Positions 50,407 to 59,336 of a stretch of DNA of 64,000 nucleotides are shown piece by piece. How positions within the stretch are numbered: position 1 is the first letter of the stretch; each line of letters starts with the position of its first letter. Below the pieces are notes generated by a model. That model was not told the origin of the DNA and made no database searches. It worked only from the letters and a program-made list of their open reading frames with translations. Origin of the DNA: Bradyrhizobium sp. SZCCT0148 (lineage in GTDB: Bacteria; Pseudomonadota; Alphaproteobacteria; Rhizobiales; Xanthobacteraceae); the NCBI RefSeq assembly GCF_018129985.1, contig NZ_JAFCKT010000003.1, positions 248,001 to 312,000 on the forward strand, in the 5' to 3' direction. A program made the position numbers and the translations under genes.

Positions 50407-51681
50407 ATGGCGGCGAAGAAGCGCCCAGCGCGCACTACGCGGACGTCCAAGCGACCGCCTCGGAAGCGGCCCGGGCCGGCCGCCTCGTTGCGCAAGCGCA
50501 GCACCAAGGCGGTCGGGCCGGACGTGGTCCAGGCGGCACTCGCCGCCTTTGCCCATGAGGTCCGGACCCCCCTGACCGGCATCCTGGCGATCAGCGATCT
50601 CCTCGCGACCTCCGATCTTGGCGAACGGGAGCGGCGCTGGGCCGACACAATCAAGGCCGGCGCCGAGCACCTGGCAAGCCTTGCCACGCTGTTCGTGGAT
50701 GCCGCCCGAACCGGCAAGGGGGGAGGCAGGGGAGCTGGCAAGGCCGGAAGCACGCTGCGGCAGGACCTGTTCAACCTCGGGACGCTCGCCCGCAGCGCCG
50801 GCGATTCACTCGCCGGCCGCGCCGCCGCCAAGGGCCTCCAGGCCCAGGTCGCGATCTCCGACAAGCTTCCCGGCCTCGTGGTCGGCGATCCCGTCCGCCT
50901 GCGCGCTGCGCTTGAGAACCTGATCGACAATGCCGTGAAGTTCACCGACCAGGGCGGCGTGGCGCTCGAGGTTACGCCCTGGCGCCCCGTCAAGGGCAAG
51001 GCGAAGGGCAGGGTCGGCGTCGCCTTTGCCGTGTCCGACAGCGGCATCGGCCTGACCATGGCCGAGATCAAGCGGCTGTTCCGCCCGTTCACCCAGGCCA
51101 ATGTCACCATCGCCTCGCGCTTCGGCGGGGCCGGCTTGGGGCTGTCCTCGGTCAAGCAATTGGCGCGCGCGATGGGCGGCGATATCACCGTCGCACTGCG
51201 CCGCGGCGGCGGTGCGACCTTTACGCTGACGGTGTCGCTCGATGCGGCTGATCCCGGCAAATCTCGCAAGACCAAGGGCGAGGCGGAGGCCGATACGGTC
51301 GCCGCGCTGCGCGTCCTCAGCGTTGAGGACAATCCGTTCGGCCGCGTCGTGCTCAACACGATTCTGACCGAGCTCGGTCATCATGCCGAGTTCATCGGGC
51401 GCGGTGAGGACGCCGTCGGCCGGCTGGCGCAAGGCGCGTTCGACGCGGTGCTGATGGACATGGTGCTGCCCGGCATCGACGGCGTCGAGGCCATCCGGCG
51501 GATCCGTACCATGGAGGCGCCGCTGGCCCGGATCCCGATCATCGGGGTGTCCGGTCGCAGCGAGGACGAGGCGGCCTCGCGCGAGGCCGGCGCCGACGCC
51601 TTCCTGGTCAAGCCTGTGTCTCCGCGGGCGCTAGCGACTGCGCTGCTTGAAGCGACACGCCATGAGGAAGCCGCGACTTGA
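50407..51681 (+). CDS. soluble hybrid histidine kinase with receiver domain
   Basis: 424 residues from ATG 50407. The first ~37 residues are Lys/Arg/Pro/Ala-rich (KRPARTTRTSKRPPRKRPGP), like a histone H1 tail. Then HisKA (FAHEVRTPLTGILAISDLLA), HATPase (LRAALENLIDNAVKFTDQGG, VSDSGIGLTMAEI, GAGLGLSSVKQLARAMGG), and a receiver domain (LRVLSVEDNPFGRVVLNTIL, VLMDMVLPGIDG with the phosphorylated Asp, FLVKPVSP). No membrane segment and no PAS sensor, so the signal and the final phosphotransfer partner are unknown. Its 3' end overlaps the opposite-strand YihY-type gene by 74 bases. Confidence 0.9.
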   Translation: MAAKKRPARTTRTSKRPPRKRPGPAASLRKRSTKAVGPDVVQAALAAFAHEVRTPLTGILAISDLLATSDLGERERRWADTIKAGAEHLASLATLFVDAARTGKGGGRGAGKAGSTLRQDLFNLGTLARSAGDSLAGRAAAKGLQAQVAISDKLPGLVVGDPVRLRAALENLIDNAVKFTDQGGVALEVTPWRPVKGKAKGRVGVAFAVSDSGIGLTMAEIKRLFRPFTQANVTIASRFGGAGLGLSSVKQLARAMGGDITVALRRGGGATFTLTVSLDAADPGKSRKTKGEAEADTVAALRVLSVEDNPFGRVVLNTILTELGHHAEFIGRGEDAVGRLAQGAFDAVLMDMVLPGIDGVEAIRRIRTMEAPLARIPIIGVSGRSEDEAASREAGADAFLVKPVSPRALATALLEATRHEEAAT

Positions 51682-52501
51682 TGATCGCGGCGTTGAGCTC
51701 GCCGCCGTAAACGAAGATCGCGGCGATGAAGTACAAAAACACCAGCGCGATGATCACCGAGGCGAGCCCCGCATACATCGTCACGTAGTTGTTGGCGAAG
51801 CGCGCCAGATATTGGCCGAACACGATGCCTGATATCAGCGACGCCACGATGGTGAAGACGATGCCGGGCAGGATCTGGGCGAAGCTGCGCCGTCCTGCAG
51901 GTAGCCAGGCGTGCAGGATCAGGAGCGCCACCACCAGTGCGCCGACGGTGATGCCATAGCGGACGCCGGTCAAAATCCGCTCGTTGGACTCCACGAACAG
52001 CGGAATGTGGCTGCGTGCGGCTTCGATCAGCAGAGGGCCGAGCACGATCAGGAACGCCATGGCGAGCGCGGTGAACGCCGCGACCAGCGTGTAGCCGATC
52101 GATTCCAGCCGCAGCCAGTACCAGCGCCGCATCTCCACCACCGCATAGGCGCGGTTGAGCGCGACCCTCAGCGCCTCGACGCCGTTGGAGGCGAAATAAA
52201 CTGACAGCGCCGCGCCGACGGTGAGCACGCCGGTACGGGTCGTGGTCAGCACGTCATGCACCTCGCCCGAGATCGAATCGGCGACCTGTTTCGGCCAGAT
52301 CTGCAGCATCAGGCTGGCGGCCTGGTCGGCGAGTTCCTTGGAGCCGAAGAAGCCCGCGAGCGAGGTCAGCACGATCAGGAACGGGAACAGCGCCATCAGC
52401 GTCGACAGCGCGATATGGCTGGCGATCGCCCAGCCGTCATCGGCCAGGAAGGTGTAGAACGCGTCCATTGCGACATCATAGACGGTGCGAATGACCTTCA
52501 C
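51608..52501 (-). CDS. YihY/BrkB-family inner-membrane protein
   Basis: 297 residues, about six spans. The family pattern is clear: ADDGWAIASHIALSTLMALF PFLIVL at the first span, SVYFASNGVEALRVALNRAY, then SRRSFAQILPG-type loop (here GRRSFAQILPGIVFTIVASL) and YAGLASVIIALVFLYFIAAI FVYGGELNAAI. The family was once called ribonuclease BN by mistake; members are putative transporters or envelope proteins. It runs antisense into the 3' end of the hybrid kinase gene. Confidence 0.9.
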   Translation of the reverse strand: MKVIRTVYDVAMDAFYTFLADDGWAIASHIALSTLMALFPFLIVLTSLAGFFGSKELADQAASLMLQIWPKQVADSISGEVHDVLTTTRTGVLTVGAALSVYFASNGVEALRVALNRAYAVVEMRRWYWLRLESIGYTLVAAFTALAMAFLIVLGPLLIEAARSHIPLFVESNERILTGVRYGITVGALVVALLILHAWLPAGRRSFAQILPGIVFTIVASLISGIVFGQYLARFANNYVTMYAGLASVIIALVFLYFIAAIFVYGGELNAAIIKSRLPHGVSLQAAQSLAPAETQA

Positions 52502-52726
52502 GCGCCACCTACATCGCTGCTGCCGCGCTGGCCAGCCGCCCGTCGGGGCAGGCGAACAGACCGGGCATCTGGCGCAAATCGGAAATCATCTCGCTACCTT
52601 CTGATATTATGGGCCCAAAAGCCAGTTTCCGGAACGACCGCGTCGCTATTCCAGGCGCGCCGTCATGCAGGCACTGCAATGACGAGGAGATAGCGGTCCG
52701 GCACACACGGTGTTATCTAGCCCGTC

Positions 52727-52921
52727 ATGGCATCGCTTTTGAGTACCTTCATCCTGCCGGTGGCAGCCGGCGCCGTTGCGGTGGTGCTGCTGCTCGGTCT
52801 CGTCAACATGATGCGCGGCGGCTCGCCGAACACGTCGCAGAAGCTGATGCGCTGGCGCGTGCTGCTGCAGTTCGTGGCCATCGTCATCGCCATGCTCGCA
52901 GTGTGGGCGATGGGACGCTAG
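52727..52921 (+). CDS. twin-transmembrane protein (HIG1-like)
   Basis: 64 residues: two spans (STFILPVAAGAVAVVLLLGL and VLLQFVAIVIAMLAVWAMG) joined by a short basic loop NMMRGGSPNTSQKLMRWR. S-Q-K-L-M-R-W-R-V fits the HIG1/twin-TM family, which associates with respiratory complexes (cytochrome oxidase). It precedes the cobalamin adenosyltransferase and etfBA on the same strand, with 71 bases to the next start, and may be co-transcribed. Confidence 0.8.
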   Translation: MASLLSTFILPVAAGAVAVVLLLGLVNMMRGGSPNTSQKLMRWRVLLQFVAIVIAMLAVWAMGR

Positions 52922-52992
52922 GACAGATACGGCAGATACCTATCGCCGGTTTCCGACGGTGTGCCGCGCGCACTATGAATATTGGGGAATAG

Positions 52993-53565
52993 ATGGTCCT
53001 GCTCAATCGCATCTACACCAAGACCGGTGACGACGGCACGACGGCGCTCGGAACCGGGGAGCGGCGTCCGAAATACGATCTGCGCATCGAGTCCTATGGC
53101 ACCGTCGATGAAACCAATGCCGCGATCGGCGTGGTGAGGCTCCATACCGCAGACATGCCGGATCTCGATGCGATGCTCGGCCGCATCCAGAACGATCTGT
53201 TCGACCTCGGCGCCGACCTCGCGGTCCCAGAACGCGACGGCAAGGCCGAACGGCTGCGGGTGGTGGCCAGCCAGGTCGAGCGGCTCGAGCGCGACATCGA
53301 TGCGCTCAACGACAAGCTCGCGCCGCTGACCTCGTTCGTGCTTCCGGGCGGCACGCCGGCCGCGGCCCATCTCCATGTAGCGCGCACGATATGCCGCAGG
53401 GCGGAACGAGTAATTGTGGAACTGGCGGCCCGACCCGGGGAGCAGGTCAGCGCGGCTGGCATCCATTATATGAACCGCCTGTCGGACTTCCTGTTCGTGG
53501 CCAGCCGGGCTGCCAACGGGAACGGCGCCGGCGACGTGCTCTGGGTTCCGGGCCAGAACCGCTGA
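52993..53565 (+). CDS. pduO: PduO-type cob(I)alamin adenosyltransferase
   Basis: 190 residues. RIYTKTGDDGTTALGTGERR PKYDLRIESYGTVDETNAAI is the ATP-binding signature of the PduO/CobA2 family, followed by SFVLPGGTPAAAHLHVARTI CRRAER. It makes adenosylcobalamin from reduced corrinoid. The normal trimeric family length is ~185 residues, so it is complete. GGGGAAT precedes GTG/ATG 52993. It follows the HIG1-like gene and leads toward etfBA. Confidence 0.93.
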   Translation: MVLLNRIYTKTGDDGTTALGTGERRPKYDLRIESYGTVDETNAAIGVVRLHTADMPDLDAMLGRIQNDLFDLGADLAVPERDGKAERLRVVASQVERLERDIDALNDKLAPLTSFVLPGGTPAAAHLHVARTICRRAERVIVELAARPGEQVSAAGIHYMNRLSDFLFVASRAANGNGAGDVLWVPGQNR

Positions 53566-53691
53566 CCCATCGGGCTCTCGCATTTCAGAGGGCTAAAATT
53601 AGGCCCGTTCGCGCGTTGACCGGGGCAGATCAGGCCTTTAGGTTCCGCGCCAGTTGATAACCCCCCTCCCAAATTGAGTGAAAGAGGATCG

Positions 53692-54441
53692 ATGAAGGTT
53701 CTTGTGCCGGTAAAGCGGGTGGTCGATTACAACGTCAAGGTCCGCGTCAAGAGCGATGGATCGGGCGTTGAACTCGCCAACGTCAAGATGTCGATGAACC
53801 CGTTCGACGAGATCGCGGTCGAGGAAGCGCTGCGCCTGAAGGAAGCCGGCAAGGCGACCGAAGTCGTGGTTGTCTCCATTGGACCCGCGCAGGCGTCGGA
53901 GACGATCCGCACCGGTCTGGCCATGGGCGCCGATCGCGGCATCCTGGTGAAAGCGGACGGTGCGGTCGAGCCGCTCGCGGTCGCCAAGATCCTGAAGAAG
54001 ATTGCGGACGAAGAGCAGCCCGGCCTGATCATCCTCGGCAAACAGGCGATCGACGACGACAGCAACCAGACCGGCCAGATGCTGGCCGCGCTGCTCGGCT
54101 GGTCGCAGGCGACGTTCGCCTCGAAGCTCGAGGTCGAAGGTTCTGACTTCAAGGTCACCCGCGAAGTCGACGGCGGCCTCCAGACCGTGAAGCTGAAGGG
54201 ACCGACGATCGTCACCACCGATCTGCGTCTCAACGAGCCGCGCTATGCCTCGCTGCCGAACATCATGAAGGCGAAGAAGAAGCCGATCGCGGAGAAGGCC
54301 GTCGCCGACTACGGCGTCGACGTCGCTCCGCGTCTCGAAATCGTCAAGACGACGGAGCCGGCCGGCCGCAAGGCGGGCGTCAAGGTCAAGGACGTCGCCG
54401 AGCTGGTGTCGAAACTCAAGAACGAAGCTGGGGTGCTCTGA
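53692..54441 (+). CDS. etfB: electron transfer flavoprotein beta subunit
   Basis: 249 residues from ATG 53692, behind AAAGAGGATCG. Signature motifs are intact: [64 protein letters not shown] and [20 protein letters not shown]. With EtfA it carries electrons from acyl-CoA and other dehydrogenases to ETF-quinone oxidoreductase. Its stop overlaps the etfA start by one base (TGATG). Confidence 0.97.
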   Translation: MKVLVPVKRVVDYNVKVRVKSDGSGVELANVKMSMNPFDEIAVEEALRLKEAGKATEVVVVSIGPAQASETIRTGLAMGADRGILVKADGAVEPLAVAKILKKIADEEQPGLIILGKQAIDDDSNQTGQMLAALLGWSQATFASKLEVEGSDFKVTREVDGGLQTVKLKGPTIVTTDLRLNEPRYASLPNIMKAKKKPIAEKAVADYGVDVAPRLEIVKTTEPAGRKAGVKVKDVAELVSKLKNEAGVL

Positions 54442-55391
54442 TGACGACGCTGCTGATTGCCGAACACGAACACGACGTCCTCAAGGACTCGACCAACAAG
54501 GCGCTCACGGCGGCTTCGCAGCTCGGCGGCGACGTCCACGTGCTGGTCGCGGGCGGCGGACAGGGCACCAAGGCTGCGGCCGAGGCGGCTGCGAAGCTCG
54601 CTGGTGTCGCGAAAGTGCTGGTCGCCGAAGGCGACCTTTACGCACATGATCTCGCCGAGCCGCTGGCCGCGCTGATCGTCTCGCTGGCCTCGGGCTACGA
54701 TGCCATCGTTGCGCCCGCGACCTCGCGCTTCAAGAACGTGATGCCGCGCGTCGCAGCGCTGCTCGACGTCATGCAGGTCTCGGAGATCACCAAGGTGATC
54801 GCCCCCGACACCTATGAGCGCCCGATCTATGCCGGCAACGCCATCCAGACGGTGAAGTCCAAGGACGCCAAGAAGGTCATCACGGTGCGCACCTCCACCT
54901 TCGCTGCAGCCGGCAACGGTGGCAGCGCGTCCGTCGAGACCGTCGCGGCGGCCGCCGATCCGGCGCTGTCGACCTTCGTCGGCGAGGAAGTTGCCAAGAG
55001 CGACCGTCCCGAGCTGACCTCGGCCAAGATCATCGTCTCCGGTGGCCGCGCCATGCAGAGCCGCGAGAATTTTGCCAAATACATCGAGCCGCTCGCTGAC
55101 AAGCTTGGGGCCGGTGTCGGTGCCTCGCGCGCGGCGGTGGACGCCGGCTATGCGCCGAACGACTGGCAGGTCGGCCAGACCGGCAAGGTGGTGGCTCCCG
55201 AGCTCTATGTCGCCGTCGGCATTTCCGGCGCAATCCAGCATCTGGCCGGCATGAAGGACTCCAAGGTGATCGTCGCGATCAACAAGGACGAGGACGCGCC
55301 GATCTTCCAGGTTGCCGATTACGGCTTGGTCGCCGATCTCTACCAGGCGGTTCCGGAGCTGACCGCCGAACTCGGCAAGCTCGGCAAGTAA
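54441..55391 (+). CDS. etfA: electron transfer flavoprotein alpha subunit
   Basis: 316 residues. The C-terminal FAD-binding half is typical: [87 protein letters not shown]. Directly coupled with etfB and followed by a strong terminator, so this is a two-gene operon. Works in fatty-acid and amino-acid oxidation. Confidence 0.97.
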   Translation: MTTLLIAEHEHDVLKDSTNKALTAASQLGGDVHVLVAGGGQGTKAAAEAAAKLAGVAKVLVAEGDLYAHDLAEPLAALIVSLASGYDAIVAPATSRFKNVMPRVAALLDVMQVSEITKVIAPDTYERPIYAGNAIQTVKSKDAKKVITVRTSTFAAAGNGGSASVETVAAAADPALSTFVGEEVAKSDRPELTSAKIIVSGGRAMQSRENFAKYIEPLADKLGAGVGASRAAVDAGYAPNDWQVGQTGKVVAPELYVAVGISGAIQHLAGMKDSKVIVAINKDEDAPIFQVADYGLVADLYQAVPELTAELGKLGK

Positions 55392-55401
55392 AACACGTCG
55401 A

Positions 55402-55438
55402 AAACACCGGCCGGAGGGATAAACTCCGGCCGGTGTTT
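55402..55438 (+). terminator. terminator of etfBA
   Basis: AAACACCGGCCGGAG (55402-55416) and CTCCGGCCGGTGTTT (55424-55438) form a perfect 15-bp stem with a 7-base loop, 10 bases past the etfA stop, followed by CATTTCT. Confidence 0.9.
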
Positions 55439-55600
55439 CATTTCTGAGGCGTTTTCTTTGGCGTGGGGCACGCCGGGGAGGCGATCCAATCTAGGTTTCG
55501 AGCCCGGGTTCTGATTAAATCAAGCTTCTGATCAATCAGACCTCCCGGCTTGGGGGATAGGCAGGCGCGCTCCTCGCGCGCCGTTCCGGTGGATGACATT

Positions 55601-56482
55601 ATGGCGGCAGTGATCAAGAAGGTCGGCGTGATCGGCGCGGGGCAAATGGGCAATGGCATCGCGCATGTCGCGGCGCTGGCCGGCTTCGACGTGGTGCTCA
55701 ACGACGTCTCGTCCGACCGTCTCAAGTCGGGCATGGCCACCATCAATGGCAATCTGGCGCGCCAGGTCTCCAAGAAGGGCGTCACCGAGGACGACAAGGC
55801 CAAGGCGATCGCCCGTATCTCGCTCGCCGAGAAGCTCGACGGTCTCGCCGACTGCGATCTCGTGATCGAGACCGCGGTCGAGAAGGAAGAGGTCAAGCGT
55901 AAGATCTTCCACGAGCTCTGCGCGGTGCTGAAGCCCGAGGCGATCGTCGCCTCCGACACATCCTCGATCTCGATCACCCGGCTGGCCGCCGCCACCGATC
56001 GGCCCGAGCGCTTTATCGGCATTCACTTCATGAATCCGGTGCCGCTGATGGAGCTGGTGGAGCTGATCCGCGGCATCGCCACGGATGACGCCACCTTCGA
56101 GACGTCGAAGGAATTCGTCGCCAAGCTCGGCAAGCAGGTCGCGGTCTCCGAGGATTTCCCGGCCTTCATCGTCAACCGCATCCTGCTGCCGATGATCAAC
56201 GAGGCGATCTACACGCTGTATGAAGGCGTCGGCAATGTCGAGGCGATCGACGCGGCGATGAAGCTTGGTGCCCACCATCCGATGGGCCCGCTGGAGCTCG
56301 CCGATTTCATCGGCCTCGATACCTGCCTCTCGATCATGCAGGTGCTGCATGAGGGTCTTGCCGATTCCAAATACCGCCCGTGTCCGCTGTTGGTGAAATA
56401 CGTCGAGGCCGGCTGGCTCGGCCGCAAGACCCAGCGCGGCTTCTACGATTACCGCGGCGCCAAGCCGGTTCCGACGCGCTGA
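55601..56482 (+). CDS. 3-hydroxybutyryl-CoA dehydrogenase
   Basis: 293 residues from ATG 55601. NAD-binding KKVGVIGAGQMGNGIAHVAA, then DLVIETAVEKEEVKRKIFHE, SDTSSISITRLAAATDRPER FIGIHFMNPVPLMELVELIR (catalytic His in the HFMNP motif) and the C-terminal PLELADFIGLDTCLSIMQVL HEG. It oxidises (S)-3-hydroxybutyryl-CoA in beta-oxidation or PHB-related pathways, consistent with the neighbouring etfBA. Frame continues above the chosen start, but the Rossmann fold begins here. Confidence 0.95.
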   Translation: MAAVIKKVGVIGAGQMGNGIAHVAALAGFDVVLNDVSSDRLKSGMATINGNLARQVSKKGVTEDDKAKAIARISLAEKLDGLADCDLVIETAVEKEEVKRKIFHELCAVLKPEAIVASDTSSISITRLAAATDRPERFIGIHFMNPVPLMELVELIRGIATDDATFETSKEFVAKLGKQVAVSEDFPAFIVNRILLPMINEAIYTLYEGVGNVEAIDAAMKLGAHHPMGPLELADFIGLDTCLSIMQVLHEGLADSKYRPCPLLVKYVEAGWLGRKTQRGFYDYRGAKPVPTR

Positions 56483-56558
56483 TCCGATCCGCTGTGTGAC
56501 AATTCATGTCGCGTTAACCCCGCGCGCCTAGGTTACGGCCGGTACGAGGGTTCGCGTA

Positions 56559-56753
56559 ATGGACATGATGGCAATGGTCAGCACCATGCTGGCCGCTCAG
56601 CAGGGCGCACTGCAGTCGAATATTTCGGCGACGCTGGCCAAGCAGAACGCGGATATGGAGAAATCCACCGTCCTGACGCTGATGGGCGCCGGTCAGCCCT
56701 CGCTCGCCAATGTCGGTGCCGGCGTCGGCGGCAATCTCAACGTCACGGCCTAA
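56559..56753 (+). CDS. YjfB-like putative motility protein
   Basis: 64 residues: MDMMAMVSTMLAAQQGALQS NISATLAKQNADMEKSTVLT and a Gly/Ala/Asn tail (GQPSLANVGAGVGGNLNVTA). The helical start with regular Met/Gln and the small-residue end match the YjfB family of small proteins found near motility genes. No such genes are adjacent here. GTACGAGGGTTCGCGTA precedes ATG 56559. It converges on tlpA with 5 bases between stops. Confidence 0.65.
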   Translation: MDMMAMVSTMLAAQQGALQSNISATLAKQNADMEKSTVLTLMGAGQPSLANVGAGVGGNLNVTA

Positions 56754-56758
56754 AATCC

Positions 56759-57424
56759 CTAGAGCGCTGCGGCGGCCTTGCCCGTCGCCGCCCGGATCAG
56801 CTTGAGCGCGTCCTCGCTCGCCCACTCCGCCGGCCCCGCGATCGTCGCGATCTCGCAGCCTTGCGGATCGACCAGCACCGAAGTCGGCATGCCCAAGGCC
56901 CGCCCGATCGCCTTAAGATCCTGGAAAACCTTGGCTTTCTGATCGTTGAAGTAGCCGAGCCTGGTCAGATTGGCCTCTTTCAGGAAGGTCTTCGGCTTCT
57001 CGGGATCGCGGGTGTCGATATTGATCGCTACCACCTCGAAATTCGGGCCCGACAGCTTGCCTTGGAGCTCGTCCAGCGCCGGCATTTCCTTGCGGCACGG
57101 CACGCACCAGGTGGCCCAGAGGTTCACCAGCAGCGTCTTGCCGCGGAAATCGGACAGCTTCTTCGGCTTGCCGTCGGAATCCTCGAAGGTGAGGTCGGGC
57201 AGCTTGAGGGGCGCGCTCGCCATGGTCAGCGCCGCCAGCTCGCCGTGGGCGAGGGGGGCGATCTTTTGCGCCGTCGCCACCGCCGGCTTGCAGGTCGGAT
57301 CGCCTGACGGCGACCGGCTCAGGCCCAGCCCGTACAGCGCGGCGAAGCCGGCCAGTCCTCCGATCGCCACCGTGGCGATAACGAGGGGGACCCGGCGCGT
57401 GGCGGAGGGCTTCTTGTCGAGCAT
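56759..57424 (-). CDS. tlpA: thiol:disulfide interchange protein TlpA
   Basis: 221 residues from ATG 57424, the length reported for B. japonicum TlpA (an ATG at 57436 would add four residues). One membrane anchor ([24 protein letters not shown]) holds a periplasmic thioredoxin domain with [12 protein letters not shown] (WCVPC active site), and the extra structural cysteines in DPTCKPAV and DPQGCEIAT. TlpA is a reductase needed for cytochrome aa3 assembly, passing electrons to ScoI and CoxB for copper insertion. It diverges from argH by 101 bases, as in the published B. japonicum locus. Confidence 0.97.
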   Translation of the reverse strand: MLDKKPSATRRVPLVIATVAIGGLAGFAALYGLGLSRSPSGDPTCKPAVATAQKIAPLAHGELAALTMASAPLKLPDLTFEDSDGKPKKLSDFRGKTLLVNLWATWCVPCRKEMPALDELQGKLSGPNFEVVAINIDTRDPEKPKTFLKEANLTRLGYFNDQKAKVFQDLKAIGRALGMPTSVLVDPQGCEIATIAGPAEWASEDALKLIRAATGKAAAAL

Positions 57425-57525
57425 ATCGTTTGTCATCCGGTCGCAGATATGGCTATCAGGGGCCTCTTAGTACGGCTGACGGCAGCCGGCAAACGTGCGG
57501 CAAATCAAGGCGTGAGCAGGGGATC

Positions 57526-58923
57526 ATGAGCAACAAGATGTGGGGCGGCCGGTTCTCGGAACGTCCCGACCAGATCATGGAAGAGATCAACGTCTCCATC
57601 GACGTCGATCGTCACCTGTTCGCCCAGGACATTGCCGCGTCCAAGGCCCACGCTGCGATGCTCGCCAGCCAGGGCATCATCACGGGATCTGATGCGAAAA
57701 ATATCGGCAGGGGTCTAGACACGATTTTGTCAGAGATCGGCAAGGGCGGCTTCGAGTTCAAGCGCGCGCTCGAGGACATTCACATGAATGTCGAGAGCCG
57801 CCTGACCGAGCTGATCGGCCCCGCCGCCGGCCGCCTGCACACCGCGCGCTCGCGCAACGACCAGGTCGCCACCGATTTTCGTCTCTATGTCCGTGATGTC
57901 CTCGACGAGACCGACGCGGCGCTGGCCGCGTTCCAGGCCGCGCTGGTCAATCGCGCGCTGGAGCATGCCGCAACCGTGATGCCGGGCTTCACCCACCTGC
58001 AGACCGCGCAACCCGTGACCTTCGGCCATCATCTGCTCGCCTATGTCGAGATGGCCGCGCGCGATCGCGGCCGCTTCCAGGACGCGCGCAAGCGGCTGAA
58101 CGAATCCCCGCTTGGCGCCGCCGCGCTCGCCGGCACCTCGTTCCCGATCGACCGCCACGCGACCGCCAAGGCGCTGGGCTTCGACCGCCCGATGGCGAAC
58201 TCGCTCGATGCGGTCTCCGACCGCGACTTCGTGCTGGAGACGCTGGCGGCGGCCTCGATCTGCGCCGTGCACATGTCGCGCTTTGCCGAGGAGATCGTGA
58301 TCTGGACCTCGCCGCTGGTCGGCCTGATCCGGCTCAGCGACAAGTTCACCACGGGCTCCTCCATCATGCCTCAGAAGCGCAATCCGGATGCCGCCGAGCT
58401 GGTGCGCGCCAAGACCGGTCGCGTCATCGGCGCGCTCAACGGTCTCCTCATCGTGATGAAGGGCCTGCCGCTCGCCTATCAAAAGGACATGCAGGAGGAT
58501 AAGCAGGGCGCGATGGAGGGCTTCGCCGCGCTGTCGCTGGCGATCCGCGCCATGACCGGCATGGTCCGCGACCTCGAGCCTGACGAAGCCAGGATGCAAG
58601 CGGCCGCGGGCGAGGGCTATGCCACCGCGACCGACCTCGCCGACTGGCTGGTGCGCACCCTGAAGATGCCGTTCCGCGAGGCCCATCACGTCACCGGCCG
58701 CATCGTCGCCAAGGCCGCCGAGGGCGGCGTCGCCCTGCACGAGCTGCCGCTCAAGGAGATGCAGGCGATCGAGCCGAAAATCACCAAGGACGTGCTCGGC
58801 GTACTCTCGGTCGAATCGTCGGTGAAGAGCCGCACCAGCTTCGGCGGCACCGCGCCGAAGAACGTGGCGGCCCAGGCCAAGGCCTGGGCGAAGCGGCTGG
58901 AAAAAGAGCGGAAATTGGGCTGA
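57526..58923 (+). CDS. argH: argininosuccinate lyase
   Basis: 465 residues from ATG 57526, behind [31 protein letters not shown] opens the enzyme; [20 protein letters not shown] is the active-site region, [20 protein letters not shown] follows, and the fumarase/lyase signature is [20 protein letters not shown]. Splits argininosuccinate into arginine and fumarate, the last step of arginine synthesis. Followed after 93 bases by lptM and lysA on the same strand. Confidence 0.97.
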   Translation: MSNKMWGGRFSERPDQIMEEINVSIDVDRHLFAQDIAASKAHAAMLASQGIITGSDAKNIGRGLDTILSEIGKGGFEFKRALEDIHMNVESRLTELIGPAAGRLHTARSRNDQVATDFRLYVRDVLDETDAALAAFQAALVNRALEHAATVMPGFTHLQTAQPVTFGHHLLAYVEMAARDRGRFQDARKRLNESPLGAAALAGTSFPIDRHATAKALGFDRPMANSLDAVSDRDFVLETLAAASICAVHMSRFAEEIVIWTSPLVGLIRLSDKFTTGSSIMPQKRNPDAAELVRAKTGRVIGALNGLLIVMKGLPLAYQKDMQEDKQGAMEGFAALSLAIRAMTGMVRDLEPDEARMQAAAGEGYATATDLADWLVRTLKMPFREAHHVTGRIVAKAAEGGVALHELPLKEMQAIEPKITKDVLGVLSVESSVKSRTSFGGTAPKNVAAQAKAWAKRLEKERKLG

Positions 58924-59016
58924 GGACGAAATTTCGCTTATGTTTCATGGTCATCCGGCTCTCGCCAGAGTGCGCCAATCTCTGTATGGTGCGGCCCGCG
59001 TAGTGGGGATTTCGTC

Positions 59017-59313
59017 GTGACGTCAAAGTTTCGCCCGGCCGGCTCGGGGTGGGCCATCATTGTCTTGAGCCTGACGGCGCTTGCGCTGGCCGGCTGCGGC
59101 CGTAAGGGTCCGCTGGATCTGCCGCCGACGGCCTCCAGCGCGTCTACGGCCAACGTTGCACCTCCAGCCGACACCGAGACCGCAGCCCAGAAGTCGTCGA
59201 GCATGTTCAATCCCACCTCATCAGGTGCGGATGCCGCGCCTGCGGCGGCCAGGGGCAGCAAGAAACCGTTCATTCTCGATCCGCTCTTGGACGAACCTCC
59301 CGGCAAGAGATAA
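59017..59313 (+). CDS. lptM: LptM-like lipoprotein
   Basis: 98 residues from GTG 59017. A lipoprotein signal (GWAIIVLSLTALALAGCGRK GPLDLPP) has the lipobox LAGC with the acylated Cys at residue 27, then the LptM/YifL hallmark G-R-K-G-P-L. The rest is a Ser/Ala/Pro-rich linker with a basic end. LptM assists oxidative maturation of the LPS transporter LptD. Its position upstream of lysA (24 bases) is conserved across proteobacteria. Confidence 0.88.
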   Translation: MTSKFRPAGSGWAIIVLSLTALALAGCGRKGPLDLPPTASSASTANVAPPADTETAAQKSSSMFNPTSSGADAAPAAARGSKKPFILDPLLDEPPGKR

Positions 59314-59336
59314 GCCGGGACAACCGAGCCTGCGCC

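Noticed and set aside
52509..52589. 26-codon minus-strand frame (MISDLRQMPGLFACPDGRLA) with AGAAGGTAGCGAG ahead
   Set aside because: The start signal is fair, but the product is too short and has no recognisable feature.
55510..55540. Inverted repeat TCTGATT/AATCAGA upstream of the hydroxybutyryl-CoA dehydrogenase gene
   Set aside because: Seven-base arms with a 17-base gap are too weak to call an operator.
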